DNA of 64,000 nucleotides, from positions 18,972,856-19,036,855 of the forward strand of contig NC_058194.1 in the NCBI RefSeq assembly GCF_907165205.1, written 5' to 3'. Source of the stretch: Coccinella septempunctata. Its lineage: Eukaryota; Arthropoda; Insecta; Coleoptera; Coccinellidae. Within the stretch, counting starts at the first letter, position 1, and every line of letters starts with the position of its first letter. Of this stretch, positions 53,591-64,000 are shown one piece after another. The notes under the pieces are model-generated. The model ran no database searches. It was not told the origin of the DNA and saw only the letters and a program-made list of their open reading frames with translations. A program made the position numbers and the translations under genes.

Positions 53591-56500
53591 ATGAGAGTTA
53601 TTGTAACCTTGGCCTTATGCTGTTTTTTCCTATTCCTACAAGTACAATCTAAGATGCTGAAAATATGTATCCCAACCAAAAAGAAATTGAGTGACTTAGG
53701 AGGAGGTATGTTTTCCATTGGGAATTTCATTATTTATATAGATACAGGGTGACTGTTTATTCATGATAGGAATATAAAAATATTGTAATATTCTGATTTC
53801 AACATATCATAAAACAATGGAAAATTTGTGCCATTCAAACAAAAAACAGATCTTTCATCAATTTCTTTCCCACTTTTCAAATTTCTATTTGAATTTATTT
53901 TATCTCATAAACCGCGTGATATTTCTTCCCTGACAAGTGAATTGAAATTTTTCAATACGGGCCTGCAATTTTTTCTATATTTTTTTCTTGTACTGACGAT
54001 GAATGCCTATAGGAACAAGCTCGTGAAATATTAGCGAAAAATTTACCATATATTAACGAAGGTATGGGAGTTTATAGATTCAGCATTTAGCTCTATATGC
54101 GAAACGAATACCCTTATGGGACATTTGAAACCCAAATTATCATTCAGTTTGAGGTCATCTATCTCCACTTAGCCGTTGTCCCTTACGTCACCATTCATCC
54201 TGTATACAGGGTGGGCCATCCATAACTTTCCACCCCGAATTTTGAGCTTTGGGATGAATAATGAAAAAACGCTCGGACAGGTCAAATTTTGTTGAAAGGT
54301 TGACAAAGAAGGGTGTTCAAATGAGTTTGATATCACCACAACTCTAGCTACAACCCCTTACAGCTCTCATTTTTGAATAGGGAAAAGGGGGCGAGCAGCA
54401 CCTTGTTGGAAAGGCAATTCAATTTCCTGCATAAGTGTATGTTTTTTTTAATCGCTTTATTATTATACAGAGTGACTCAGTATTCCATCATCACGCCGAA
54501 TTTGGATTTTTGAGATGGAAAAAACGCTCGGACGGGTCAAAAACTGAATTCGATATCACTACCCCTCTAGCCGCTATCACTTAGAGCAATTATTTTTGAA
54601 TTGAGATAATAGGTCGAGTAGCTTTGTTGAAAAGGTAATTACTTGTGATAAGAAATTTATGTAGCAAATGAACTTATACCTTGTTAATATTTCTGTGAGA
54701 ACAACTGTATGTTGATTAACAGAATAAACTTTATTATTATATTATTATTATTATGGTAATAATGCTGTTAGGGTAGCGGCTAGAGGGCTATTGATATCGA
54801 TTTCATTTTTCGACCCGTCCTAGCGTTTTTTCCTTCTCAAAGATCCAAATTCTGCGGGTGAAAGTTATTGATGGAATACTGAGTCACTCTGTATAATAAT
54901 AAAGCGATGAAAAAAAAATACACTCATGCAGGAAATCGAATTGCCTTTCCGAAATTGAATTGCCTTTCCAACAAGGTGCTGCTCGCCCCCTTTTCCCTAT
55001 TCAAAAATAAGAGCTGTTAGGGGTTGCAGCTAGAGTTGTGGTGATATCAAACTCATTTGAATACCCTTATTTGTCCCCCGTTCAACAAAATTTGACCTGT
55101 CTGAGCGTTTTTTCGTTATACCATCCCTAAGCTCATGATTCGGGGTGGAAAAATATGGATATCCAAGCATGAGATATTGAGTTGACCGATAAATTTCCTA
55201 AAAAAAAATGGGATGATAAATTAATATGGATTCATTTCAGAGCATATATCGTTTGAGAAAACTCTGGCTAAATTGAGAGAAGAGAAAGATGAGGTAAATA
55301 TTACCGGAACATTTCCAGTACATTTGGATCTACCGGATGTAATAAGGTGAGTAGGAAATAATACTTCTGGAATTTTTTCCATGTTTTTTTCCTCCCAATT
55401 TTAAAGCAATGATAAAACATCGTCTATAAAAATGCTTCGGCGAAAGTAAATTATTACACTACTATTCGTCAGAAGCAGTTTCTTGAAACAATATTGTGCA
55501 AATAATATTGCTAAAATATGGATATACTGGGTGGCCAACCCCAGACGCAGCGCTAATTTTGAGGGCGTAAATAAAAATATTTTGAAAATCTTTTCTTGTG
55601 GTGTGTCTAGGGTGTTCAAAAGCACAATTTAAAATTATTGTCATATATACACGTGGCTTTTACTTTGAAAACTTTGGGCAGTCTCAAACGAATTCTATCC
55701 AAGTTTTTCTTAGAGTAAAATGTTTATTATTTAAATTGTTACATATTTACTAACGTAGATATAATACTTTTATCATTATCATTATTTTAATAATAGTTCT
55801 ATTTTCCTGAGCCCCCAATCGATTTTTATATACCCCAATATTTACAATGTGAAAATTGTTTCTAAATATTGAAGGAAAATTAACGTCATATGCAGACAAA
55901 TTATTAGATTCCCTAAAAGTGCACCACCAGGTAGGACTCGAACCCACGACCCCCTGATTACCGGTCATGTGCTCTCATCACTGAGAGGTTCTTTTTCGGA
56001 TTTCGGTGATTTGTCTGCATGCCGTTAATTTTCCTTTATTGTATTGTAACGTTTTCTTCGATTAATTAAAACGTCCGACTGCATAAAATTATTTATTTAC
56101 ACTTAATACACATATAACTCACAACTAACTATGTCCTACTATTTATTTCCACTCGTATTTATTTCCACTAGTCGCTTGCACTGTGAACCAAAGATTATAG
56201 AGTTAGGTTAGTTAACCTAACCTAACTCTATAATCTTTGCTGTGAACTGTATAACTATAACTATAACTGTACTTCACTACCTGCTCCTCCGCTGGGCTTA
56301 TATAGGCGCCGGAAACATTCCCGTGCCTTCACGGTCGTTCTAGAATCTAGCAGCAGCGATCCTTCTCGAAAGGTCCGACCGCAAGGACCTTATATATATA
56401 ATACTTTACAGTATTATTCACAGACTTTAAAATCTCTTCTTGGTTTTGAAATATTGTTTGAAACTTCATATTTTGAATTTTCAGTGGTGACGTAATCCTT

Positions 56501-57821
56501 ACTGATTTAACAATTAGTGGCTTTCTTGATACCAGTATATGCCTATTTCCATCTTTAAGAGTACCTGTGAATATCACCATTAATACCTTAAAAATTCAAG
56601 GAAAAAATTACAAATTACAATGTACCGTATCGGATCTGATGGATTTACATGGAGATGGAGAATTCGAGTGAGTATCTTTAAGTTTCAAGAAAAATGCAAC
56701 GATATCTATATTTTATAAAAGGATGAAGTGGATTTAACAATCTTCATATGTAAGAAGGAATCAATTTTTACTAGATATGTATTTATCATTTAATTTTTAT
56801 TTTGGGAATTATTGGGTTATTTTGGAATCTCCGTACTCCCAAATACAATAAACTTTCCATCATCAATTATTTTTATTTCCCATCAATATGCCTTTTTTAA
56901 TTTTTCAAGTTCAAAAAGTTTGAAGAATGTTTCAATCGATTCAAGGTCAAGTCAAAATCATTGCTTAGATACCAGAAATTTTGTATCGGAGTTCGTCTTG
57001 CAAATAAAAAGGATAAAAAGACATCACTCCATCCCTGTCCACTTTTCTTTCCTCCTCTCCCCCACTCCACTCCACTCCACTCCACTCCACTCCACTCCAC
57101 TCCACTCCACTCCACTCCACTCCACTCCAATCCACTCCACTCCACTCCACTCCACTCCACTCCACTCCACTCCACTCCACTCCACTCCACTCCACTCCAC
57201 TCCACTCCACTCCACTCCACTCCACTCCACTCCACTCCACTCCACTCCACTCCACTCCACTTTGACTGATACAGGTAAAAATGTTCATTTTCAGGATTAA
57301 TTTAGAGGGAGTTTCCTTTGCCGTAACGGATTTGTTGCCATGGTACCCACTCAATTGTGTGAGGGTAAATTTGGGGACGAAATTACAGAAAATGACGGTA
57401 AGTAGCATGATATCTGGCAGTGAATTGAGAAAATTCAATTTCTGGTATGCTTAGGCAAAGTTCGATAACATGATGGATGGAGATGAAGTAGTGCAGCCGT
57501 TAATAAATGCAGTCATTGGTGATTTAGCTCCCGATTTTGTTGATTATTATTGGCCAATAATATATGATGCAATGGAGCCCTTGATACAAAAGGTAGTGTG
57601 AATCTCTTCATCATAAAATTTTCTCATTATCTTAATTCTTTTCCATATTCATCCAACCTTCTTCCGGTTGAAGTCAGTAATAATGAGCAAATAAACTAAC
57701 ATTTTTTTTCCAGATCATTGACAAATATGTCAATAAAGTTGAGTTGGGAAATCTTCTAGCCCACCTGAGTAAAGAGACAGGTTTACAAAAAGACAATAAG
57801 AAAAACTGTTACAATTTGTAG
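53591..57821 (+). CDS. Secreted JHBP/takeout-domain protein, gene B'
   Basis: Exons 53591-53705, 55241-55346, 56485-56667, 57295-57397, 57455-57592 and 57714-57821 total 753 nt (250 residues plus stop), with the same splice phases as gene B. It appears fully functional: signal peptide, open frame and splice sites are intact. It differs from B by scattered substitutions. The first cysteine of exon 3 is replaced by glycine (SGDV against SCDV). A burst in exon 4 (PWYPLNCVRVNLG against PAIIPINCWMVNLE) removes one codon. Exon 2 has gained a cryptic GAGGTAAAT donor. Its introns lack the large insertions of B, so the gene is only 4.2 kb against 9.2 kb. Confidence 0.85.
54207..55165. repeat. Nested inverted-repeat elements, unit 2 copy
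   Basis: Counterpart of 37826-38671, with the inner element at 54468-54891. The inner element is interrupted by about 110 bp (54642-54751) ending in AATAAAC and a TTA-repeat tail. That insertion is missing in unit 1 and resembles a 5'-truncated retroposon. Confidence 0.6.
55872..56036 (-). mobile_element. tRNA-like inverted-repeat element, unit 2 copy
   Basis: Same structure as 44551-44712. Here the core is closer to a tRNA (GACCGGTAATCAGGGGGTC for the anticodon arm, possible GGT anticodon; B box GGTTCGAGTCC), so this copy may preserve the ancestral state better. The anticodon reading is uncertain. Confidence 0.55.
56045..56386 (-). repeat. Solo LTR, unit 2 copy, truncated
   Basis: Counterpart of 44721-45001, so the solo LTR predates the duplication. 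Its terminal dozen bases are replaced by an AT-rich TATATATAATACTTTA. It carries a small tandem repeat of TATTTATTTCCACT and a 51-bp hairpin insertion. Confidence 0.85.
56189..56239. mobile_element. 51-bp hairpin insertion with 8-bp flanking repeat
   Basis: The left arm CAAAGATTATAGAGTTAGGT is mirrored by the right arm over 23 bp around a 5-base centre. CTGTGAAC occurs on both sides (56181-56188, 56240-56247) but only once in the unit 1 LTR. It behaves like a minimal MITE. Confidence 0.7.
57062..57261 (+). repeat. (TCCAC)n microsatellite, unit 2 copy
   Basis: About 40 pentamers with one interruption (CCAA at 57127-57130). Longer than the 31 in unit 1. Same position in intron 3 of B'. Confidence 0.97.
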
Positions 57822-58858
57822 TGAAACATACCTATATACAAATAATGATAATTCATTCACTTACTTGATTGACATTATATAATTGTTTTGTTCATACATT
57901 ATGCATATTTGTTAATCACCTTTTTGTCAAACATGAATGGATCCAAAAAATTAAGGCATCGAAAGATTTCAGGTCTCTAATCTCCCCTCTTATTCTCCCT
58001 TCAATAATATTAACACATTTGTTGCTTTTTTAACGGTTTCGAAACATTCCAAAGAGAATCAGGATTAAAATCAGTGCAACTGCCGAAAAATCCATGTCCT
58101 TTATGATCTCCTGGCGAGGCATTTGACACACTGGGTACACTTCAAAAATCTGAGTAGCTGTTCGGAAATAGCTTTGAGTATCAATGCAAATAGCGAAATT
58201 GATCTTTTCAATTCATACCGGTGAAAGTTAAAACGTTGTCAGGGATAAAATAGTGTAAATTATCTTAAGAAAAATTTTGAAATGAGATGAGTAGGTACCT
58301 CTACCAGAAGAAATATTTATCGTAATATACTGCCCCAAAAGTTTTACATGGGCACCATTCAAATTTACAAGAAAATATTCAGACCGCGCGGATTAGACTT
58401 ATTTGTAATTTAATCAGACCTTCGTATATCACTATAAAATGCGAATCATTTTTTTCTTGCATTTTTTTAAAAGTTTATGCAATACCGACCGATAATCGGA
58501 AACTTCAAACTTCATTTCAAATATCTCTTGTTGATAAACCGTCATTCAAACCGTCAGTAAAATTCAGTACCTACTTATTGTGGAATGAGACAGATTGCTC
58601 CATTTTTGAATTAGTTGATATTCGCATAATATCAACAAGAAAATAGAATTCGATATTTTGGTACTCATGTGATATACCCTTCGAGAAAATAAGAATTTCT
58701 ATTCAAAAGAATTATCGATAACTGACCAACTTTGGACCTGTGTCAATGCTTGTTCTGGTAGGTCGGTGATTTATGGCTGACGTATGCGCAGTTTCATAAC
58801 AAATATTGAATTTTGAACTAAAGCTCCTTCTTTTTAAAAAGACTCTAGGCTTGAACGT

Positions 58859-59640
58859 AGTTCAAGAATTTAATCTCCTAATGAAGTGCATACGGCCATA
58901 AATTTCCGATCTACCAGAAGTATCGACATGAGTTTTTATAATGTTTATAGCTTAGGAGACATGATTTCTTATAAAGGAAGGAAATATTTGACTTATATCC
59001 ATCAAAATTTTATTATTTTCATCATTTGGCGCATCGTTACTTACTCCTAAAATGATATTTTCATGATAGAGAATTGATTTTACACTATCCCAACCTTGTG
59101 GAATTTAACCTACTCCAATATTTCAAATCTTTGAATAAATTTAATCAACTTTGATATGGGCCGAAACAGCTCTACAACTGAGAATCGAATAATGAAAAAC
59201 GCTGAACACACTATAAAACCTTGTTTCTTATAAACTTCAACGTACCAGCTTGTACATGTTTAGATTTCTATCTTCAGAGGGCGTATCGTTTGTCAGAAGA
59301 CATAAGTTTCATTTTTACTGAGGCCATAAATGTTTATCTTCAGTTTTCTCTGTAGATTCAGTGATTTCTGCGCAATGACGCATTGTCATATTTGTCATTG
59401 TCAAGTGTCTCAAAATCTCTCTGTTCTTGTACGTTTTCGAGGTAGGTTCACGTTTTTCGGAATTATTTAATAATTTTTGTAGAAGGAATGTAAAATATTC
59501 AAACAAACAGAAGTCTTCCTAGTTTCTTATTGTTTGATGAACATTATAAAGATTTTCTAGAAGTAGCTGGGTGTGATAAATTTTGATTAGTGTTTTTCTA
59601 TAAGTTAGGTTAGAAAGTGTATTTTATTGATATCGAATTT
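58859..59640. promoter_or_regulatory. RpS14 upstream region with probable 5' UTR exon
   Basis: Unique sequence after the duplication end. A pyrimidine-rich CTCTCTGTTCTTG at about 59417-59429, followed by the donor GAGGTAGGT at 59439-59447, looks like a ribosomal-protein transcription start (TOP-like) and short non-coding exon. The acceptor TTTTTAG lies 10 bases before the RpS14 ATG. No CDS. Confidence 0.45.
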
Positions 59641-59651
59641 TTAGACTGAAA

Positions 59652-60781
59652 ATGGCTCCTCGTAAGGGAAAAGTACAAAAAGAAGAAGTCCAAGTCTCCC
59701 TTGGACCTCAAGTTAGAGAAGGAGAAGTTGTGTTCGGCGTAGCTCACATCTTCGCAAGTTTCAATGATACATTTGTTCATGTTACCGACCTTTCTGGAAG
59801 GGAAACAATCTCCAGGGTAACTGGGGGTATGAAAGTAAAAGCTGATCGTGATGAGGCATCCCCTTACGCTGCTATGTTGGCAGCTCAAGTAAGTATTTAC
59901 GTATGAAGTTGTCCTATTCATAAATATGTGTTGATGTTTTCAGTTTCAATCAAAATTTTCAACATCAAACAGTAATTCGGTGGTGTTGGGGTAAAAGTAG
60001 ATTAATTCAAGAATGAGAAAAGTTAACTTGTCTCTAATGGAATATTCTATAGGAGATGTTTATATACCTCCTTATGAGCATGGGAACTAACTCGTATTCT
60101 TTTGATCTAATTTATTGTTTGGCCAATGAGTATGGGTGAAGACATCTCCTTTTGATCAAAAATGGACTTAACTCTATTTTCCCCAGCACCACGAATTTAT
60201 ATCATGTGTATGAGATAGTTTTAGCATCTCTGCTATCTGTTACACTAATCTCTTAGTGTAATGGACTTGGTAATCCATTAGAGTTTTTCGAGTGATATAA
60301 GAGCTTAAGGAAAAAACCCTTTCTAGAGAAGTACATTCATAATTGGGAAGAAAGAATGTGACAGAATTGTTGGCATGTTCAATTCTTGTTAGAACTCTCG
60401 ATTCCAAATTGATAGAGCAGAAGTATAATATTATATGTATACATACTTGTATATATCTCATGGCTCTTGGTTATCTTGATCACTTCTCTATGTAAAAAAG
60501 TTTTACTATGAAATTATTTCAAAATGAAATGTCTTTCAATTCACAGTTTTATTTCTTTATAGGATGTTGCTGAAAAATGTAAAACATTAGGAATAACTGC
60601 CCTTCACATCAAATTGAGGGCTACAGGAGGTAATCGTACCAAAACTCCAGGACCAGGAGCACAAAGTGCTCTTAGGGCTCTTGCTAGATCTAACATGAAA
60701 ATTGGAAGAATTGAAGATGTTACTCCAATTCCATCTGACTCAACTCGTAGGAAGGGTGGTCGCCGTGGTAGAAGATTGTAA
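59652..60781 (+). CDS. RpS14: 40S ribosomal protein S14 (uS11)
   Basis: Coding exons 59652-59888 and 60563-60781 give exactly 151 residues, the length of animal RPS14. The start MAPRKGKVQKEEVQVSLGPQ, the central VTDLSGRETISRVTGGMKVK, and the C-terminal RKGGRRGRRL are invariant in animals. uS11 sits on the small-subunit platform near the mRNA exit and is needed for 18S rRNA 3'-end maturation. The intron (59889-60562) is GT-AG in phase 0. A non-coding first exon probably lies near 59417-59441. AATAAAG follows the stop by about 20 bases. Single intact copy. Confidence 0.98.
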
Positions 60782-62414
60782 ATCTTTTTTTTTTTGGTTA
60801 AGTAATAAAGTATGTTTTAACTAAGCCATTTCATTGTATTTTTTCCCTTTATTGTCTCAAGACTGGAATTAATGATGATTCATTAATTATTCCATAAAAT
60901 GTGTGACATAATTGAAGGAACTTTAATATCAAGAGTCTTCAAGTCATTGCTACACATATAATTTTTATCCTAAGATTTTAGGTTGCTTTCATAAACTTAC
61001 TCTGAGTAAGCTCTGATTGCTCTAAGCGTTCACAAACGTACTTTTAGTTCCTCAGAGTATGCTCTCTAAGCATGGCCATACTCATACTCTACTCTCGGAG
61101 TAAGTTTATGAACACAACCATGGAGTATAACTCTATAATCTTTGTGTTTATCGTTAAGACATCGAATCGCTAAAAACGAAATGTTTTAATAGAAAGTAGG
61201 AGCAATTCAGAACGGATCGAAAGGGTGATCACATAATTGGTGGCCAGTTTAATACTAATTTTTTGATAACTGCTAATGCCAGAGACATTGTTGTTGCAGA
61301 TGATAGTACCCCTCTCAAGTTGATTTCTACCTGAGGCCTGTTATATTCTAGCCGATAACTTATTCCTCAATCCCTCATTAAAAAAAACTTGAAATTTTCA
61401 TGAATTGGCCAATTCTCATGTTGAAACTGCAGTGAAGAGACGAGATACTGTTTATTTGATATTTGTTGAGTCAAGATAAAAATCTTTGTTCTATTCGCGT
61501 GTTTTAAGTTATAGTGATTGTACATTCGCAATCCTGAGAATCAGGGAGCTCAACCACCCCATCGAAACCTACAACAATCAGCAACCAAGGTAGGGGAAGT
61601 TGGCCAATATGCGTTGGACAATTTTGTTTTTCATTTCATACATTCCATTATACTATCTCTGCACATCAGTGAGTGACAGAAGGGAACTTATGAATGCTTT
61701 ATCTTTGGATTGAGAAGCTACTAAATAATAAAGGTTCACTTTGTAATATGCATTTATTAATGAATTAACTCAGTTTTATAATTATGAATGTAAAATATTG
61801 GGAGATCAGTCATAAAAAATCGAATTGTTTTTGTAAATAATAATATGTTATAACATCGACGAAAGGCAATCTTGTTGAAATTTGAGGCAAAAAAATAGAA
61901 TAGTATAAATTGGAATAGACTTTTGGCTTGGCTTAATGGATTGGAAGAATAAAAAATTTCCAAAAAAATTTACAAGACTTAAAAATTTCAATACAACCAG
62001 CAAAACAACATTATGGTCAATCACAACTAAATTCATATTTTTCTCCAGTATAAAGTAACCAACCTAATATGGAATGGTTATTGAATTTTTTGGAATCGAT
62101 AAATATATTCCATTGTTACAGGGTTTTAAAAAAAATTTCATTTTGTGTTTGGTCTTTGGGTCACATCATTGAGTATTGGAACCACTAGTTCAATATTCAA
62201 CGGTAATATGTAATGTAATTAATAATGTTTGTAGGATTATTATTGCTTTGAGTCTGCTAGGAAGAAAAAAAGCTGCTTCCTGATGAATAATATCAACATT
62301 TGATATTAAAAGAGGAATAAAATAAATCTTTGGAATCAATATTGATTAAAAGTGTAAAAGAGATTCGTTAAGAACACAAAAAATGAGATTGCGAAATTTT
62401 TCTATGAAGCAAAA
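60782..62414. other. Intergenic between RpS14 and the DNAJC10-like gene
   Basis: The genes converge here. It contains one short MITE (60981-61119) and an isolated ACTCTATAATCTTTG (about 61129-61143) that equals one arm of the hairpin at 56189-56239. The rest is AT-rich with no coding evidence. Confidence 0.4.
60981..61119. mobile_element. 139-bp MITE
   Basis: Ends GGTTGCTTTCATAAACTTAC and the inverse GTAAGTTTATGAACACAACC, with TIRs of about 26 bp. Within it, CTCTGAGTAAGCTC-type repeats give extra folding. No clear target duplication. Confidence 0.5.
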
Positions 62415-63183
62415 TCATAGCTCATCATGAAACTCCTGGCTCCTATGATGATCAACTAATAAATTCACTTTTCTTATTATTTCATCAAAATTTCTGGAAG
62501 AGATTTCGTACTTTCGAGATTCTGAAACAAAAAGGATAACGCTAGGATAAGCATTTATTTGTAGACTCCTACAGAGGTTGTTTTCAGCTTGACAGTCGAC
62601 CTTCCCACAATTCACATATCCTTCCAATTCCTGAAACACAACAGTAATACACTGAAAATTCTCTCTCTCCAATACTTTTAAAAAATTAAAATTTTCAATC
62701 CATGCATGCGGCTCAGCTTCATTCTTTGTTTTTACACTGACAAGAAATTATTTTCTTGTATTCTATTGTCTTAGTATTAACTAACCTTTGCAACTTTTCT
62801 GAACTCTGGATCGAAATGGACACAATGACCACACCAAGGAGCAAAAAAATCTATAAGCCATGGTTTATCAAATTGTCCCTTCAATATTTTCTGGTTAAAT
62901 TCTTTTTGTTTAAGTTCTATAACAGGAGATGGAATCAGTGAAAGAAGCCATCTTTTCAACGTCACTAATTCCCAGTTGCCTGTATAAAAACTGAAACAAA
63001 TTTAGAAATCACTAAAACTCCGTTACTTTACAGCTGAAAAACTCACATTACACTATTTAGTCCTTTACTGCCAAGAGGAAAGAGCCTCAAAGTTGGATAA
63101 GCCTTTATATTTTGTGATGAACATAAGGCAGCATTGGATACACAGTCTATTTGAGCAATTTTCAGTTGTGGAAATTCGGACAT
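62415..63183 (-). CDS. DNAJC10: DNAJC10/ERdj5-like protein, C-terminal exons
   Basis: Minus-strand exons 63183-63047, 62990-62786 and 62630-62415 encode the last 185 residues, all GT-AG with matching phase. They hold the end of one thioredoxin domain (IAQIDCVSNAALCSSQNIKA, YPTLRLF), then a complete one with the active site FFAPWCGHC and the later cis-proline region (INAYPSVILF). The protein ends in HDEL, an ER-retrieval signal. The C-terminal GKVDCQAENNLCRSLQ closely resembles vertebrate DNAJC10, the ER reductase with a J domain that opens disulfides of misfolded proteins before degradation. The J domain and earlier thioredoxin domains must lie beyond the window. A generic multi-thioredoxin PDI is the alternative. 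Confidence 0.85.
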
Positions 63184-63304
63184 CTGGAACAGAAGTAATT
63201 AATAAAACTCCTCTACTTGTCAAAACATTACAACATTTTGGTTCTTGTATAATGAACCTTAATTTGATTTCAAAAATTAAAAATACATATCTGAAATTTG
63301 AAAA

Positions 63305-64000
63305 ATGGGGTATTTTGGTCAAATGCAACTCTATTCAAAAGATGCGATAAAAAATATGAAAAATGATAAGTCACCAGGTTTAGACGGCGTTCCAGCGGAG
63401 ATATTCAAAGCCCTGGATGAAGGCATTGTCAATAGTCTCCTAGCACTATTCCGCAAGATCTGGGAACAAGGAGATGTGCCACAAGAATTCAGAGACGCTT
63501 TGGTTATCAACCTCTATAAGAACAAAGGCGATACGTCAAATTGCAACAATTGCAGGGGCATATCGACCTCAATCTGAAGACCAAGACAGCTGTTTACAAA
63601 GCAGTCGTCCTCCCAACGCTTCTTTACGGAAGCGAAAGCTGGACGCCCTACTGGCGATATATTAAACAGCTTGAACAAACGCAACAACGTCATCTAAGAC
63701 AGATAAGGCACATCAGATGGTTCCACAAAGTTTCGAATGCAGAAGTCTCGCAACGCCCGAGTTGTACAACAATTGAGACTCAAGTAACGAGGGCCCGACT
63801 CAGATGGAGCGGCCACATTCTGAGGATGCAAGACTCCCCAAAATAGCTCTGTATGGCGAATTCACAGAGGGAGCCCGGAAACCAGGAGGTCAATATAAGA
63901 GGTTTAAGGATACACTACCTAAAATCAGTTAATGCCAATAATAACTGGGAACAACTAGCGTCAGACAGGCACAGTGCAGGTCTATGGTGCACAGTTATAA
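63305..64000 (+). pseudogene. LINE reverse-transcriptase fragment, internally deleted
   Basis: The first part reads AIKNMKNDKSPGLDGVPAEI, then ALVINLYKNKGDTSNCNNCR, the entry of an RT domain. At about 63560 it jumps to LKTKTAVYKAVVLPTLLYGS, then RARLRWSGHILRMQDSPK, the C-terminal region. The catalytic aspartates (A-F-D and A-D-D blocks) between them are deleted and a stop follows at 63844-63846. It continues to the window edge. It lies upstream of the DNAJC10-like exons, presumably in an intron. Confidence 0.75.

Larger units (their letters stand above)
47288..58858. repeat. Tandem segmental duplication, unit 2
   Basis: Direct repeat of 17367-47287. The junction is at 47287/47288: the 3' flank shared with 58858 (CTAGGCTTGAACGT) is joined to the middle of gene A exon 3. 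Unit 2 lacks the large insertions of unit 1. It has its own small ones: about 250 bp at 48494-48750, 627 bp at 49071-49697, about 110 bp at 54642-54751, a 51-bp hairpin at 56189-56239, and about 150 extra bases near 58580-58740. Confidence 0.9.

Noticed and set aside
56200..56225. TTAGG/CCTAA runs resembling insect telomere repeat
   Set aside because: Only about two units on each arm, fully explained by the 51-bp hairpin; not a telomeric array.
1..64000. CRISPR arrays, operons, bacterial insertion sequences
   Set aside because: None present; splice structure and element types are those of an insect nuclear genome.

Overview
This is nuclear DNA from an insect, probably a beetle. The evidence is short genes with phase-consistent GT-AG introns, takeout/juvenile-hormone-binding-protein (JHBP) genes, an insect-type RpS14, AT-rich introns full of mariner-like debris, and both LTR and non-LTR retroelements. 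The order assignment is inference. Layout: (1) 0.7-4.6 kb holds the 3' exon of a ZNF592/687-like C2H2 zinc-finger gene carrying a 1-base frameshift in an A-run, then the small MOZART1 (MZT1) gene on the minus strand, then an unrecognised ORF divergent from it. (2) 6.1-25.3 kb is a six-exon secreted JHBP-domain gene (gene A) with a 9.8-kb first intron. (3) 37.2-46.4 kb is a second six-exon JHBP gene (gene B). (4) 47.3-58.9 kb is a direct tandem duplicate of 17.4-47.3 kb. It carries a 5'-truncated copy of A (A') and a complete copy of B (B'). (5) 59.4-60.8 kb is RpS14. (6) 62.4-63.2 kb is the 3' end of a minus-strand DNAJC10/ERdj5-like gene ending in HDEL, followed by a LINE fragment to the window end. 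Transposable elements: the first duplication unit is about 30 kb and the second about 11.6 kb, because unit 1 later took in about 19 kb of transposons. These are a mariner 5' fragment, a Jockey-like LINE with intact ORF2 and target-site duplication, a 1.25-kb fold-back, a 9.8-kb Gypsy LTR element, and a 5.1-kb Academ-like element with other elements inside it. The other unit preserves near-exact empty sites, so insertion boundaries and target duplications can be read directly. Most notable: the Gypsy element (27192-37006, LTRs identical by eye, 4-bp TSD) encodes gag and pol with a GGGAAAC slippery heptamer at the gag stop. Its pol frame continues past integrase into an OARD1-like macro (ADP-ribose-binding) domain and a CCCH zinc finger. 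That extra module is split by a TA-flanked element, which contains a second copy of itself, which contains a third element with 6-bp flanking repeats. The LTR also carries clustered heat-shock-element-like motifs, two of which persist in older solo LTRs of the same family. Older decay is visible too: pseudo-exons of both JHBP genes lie between A and B in both units, showing an earlier duplication round.
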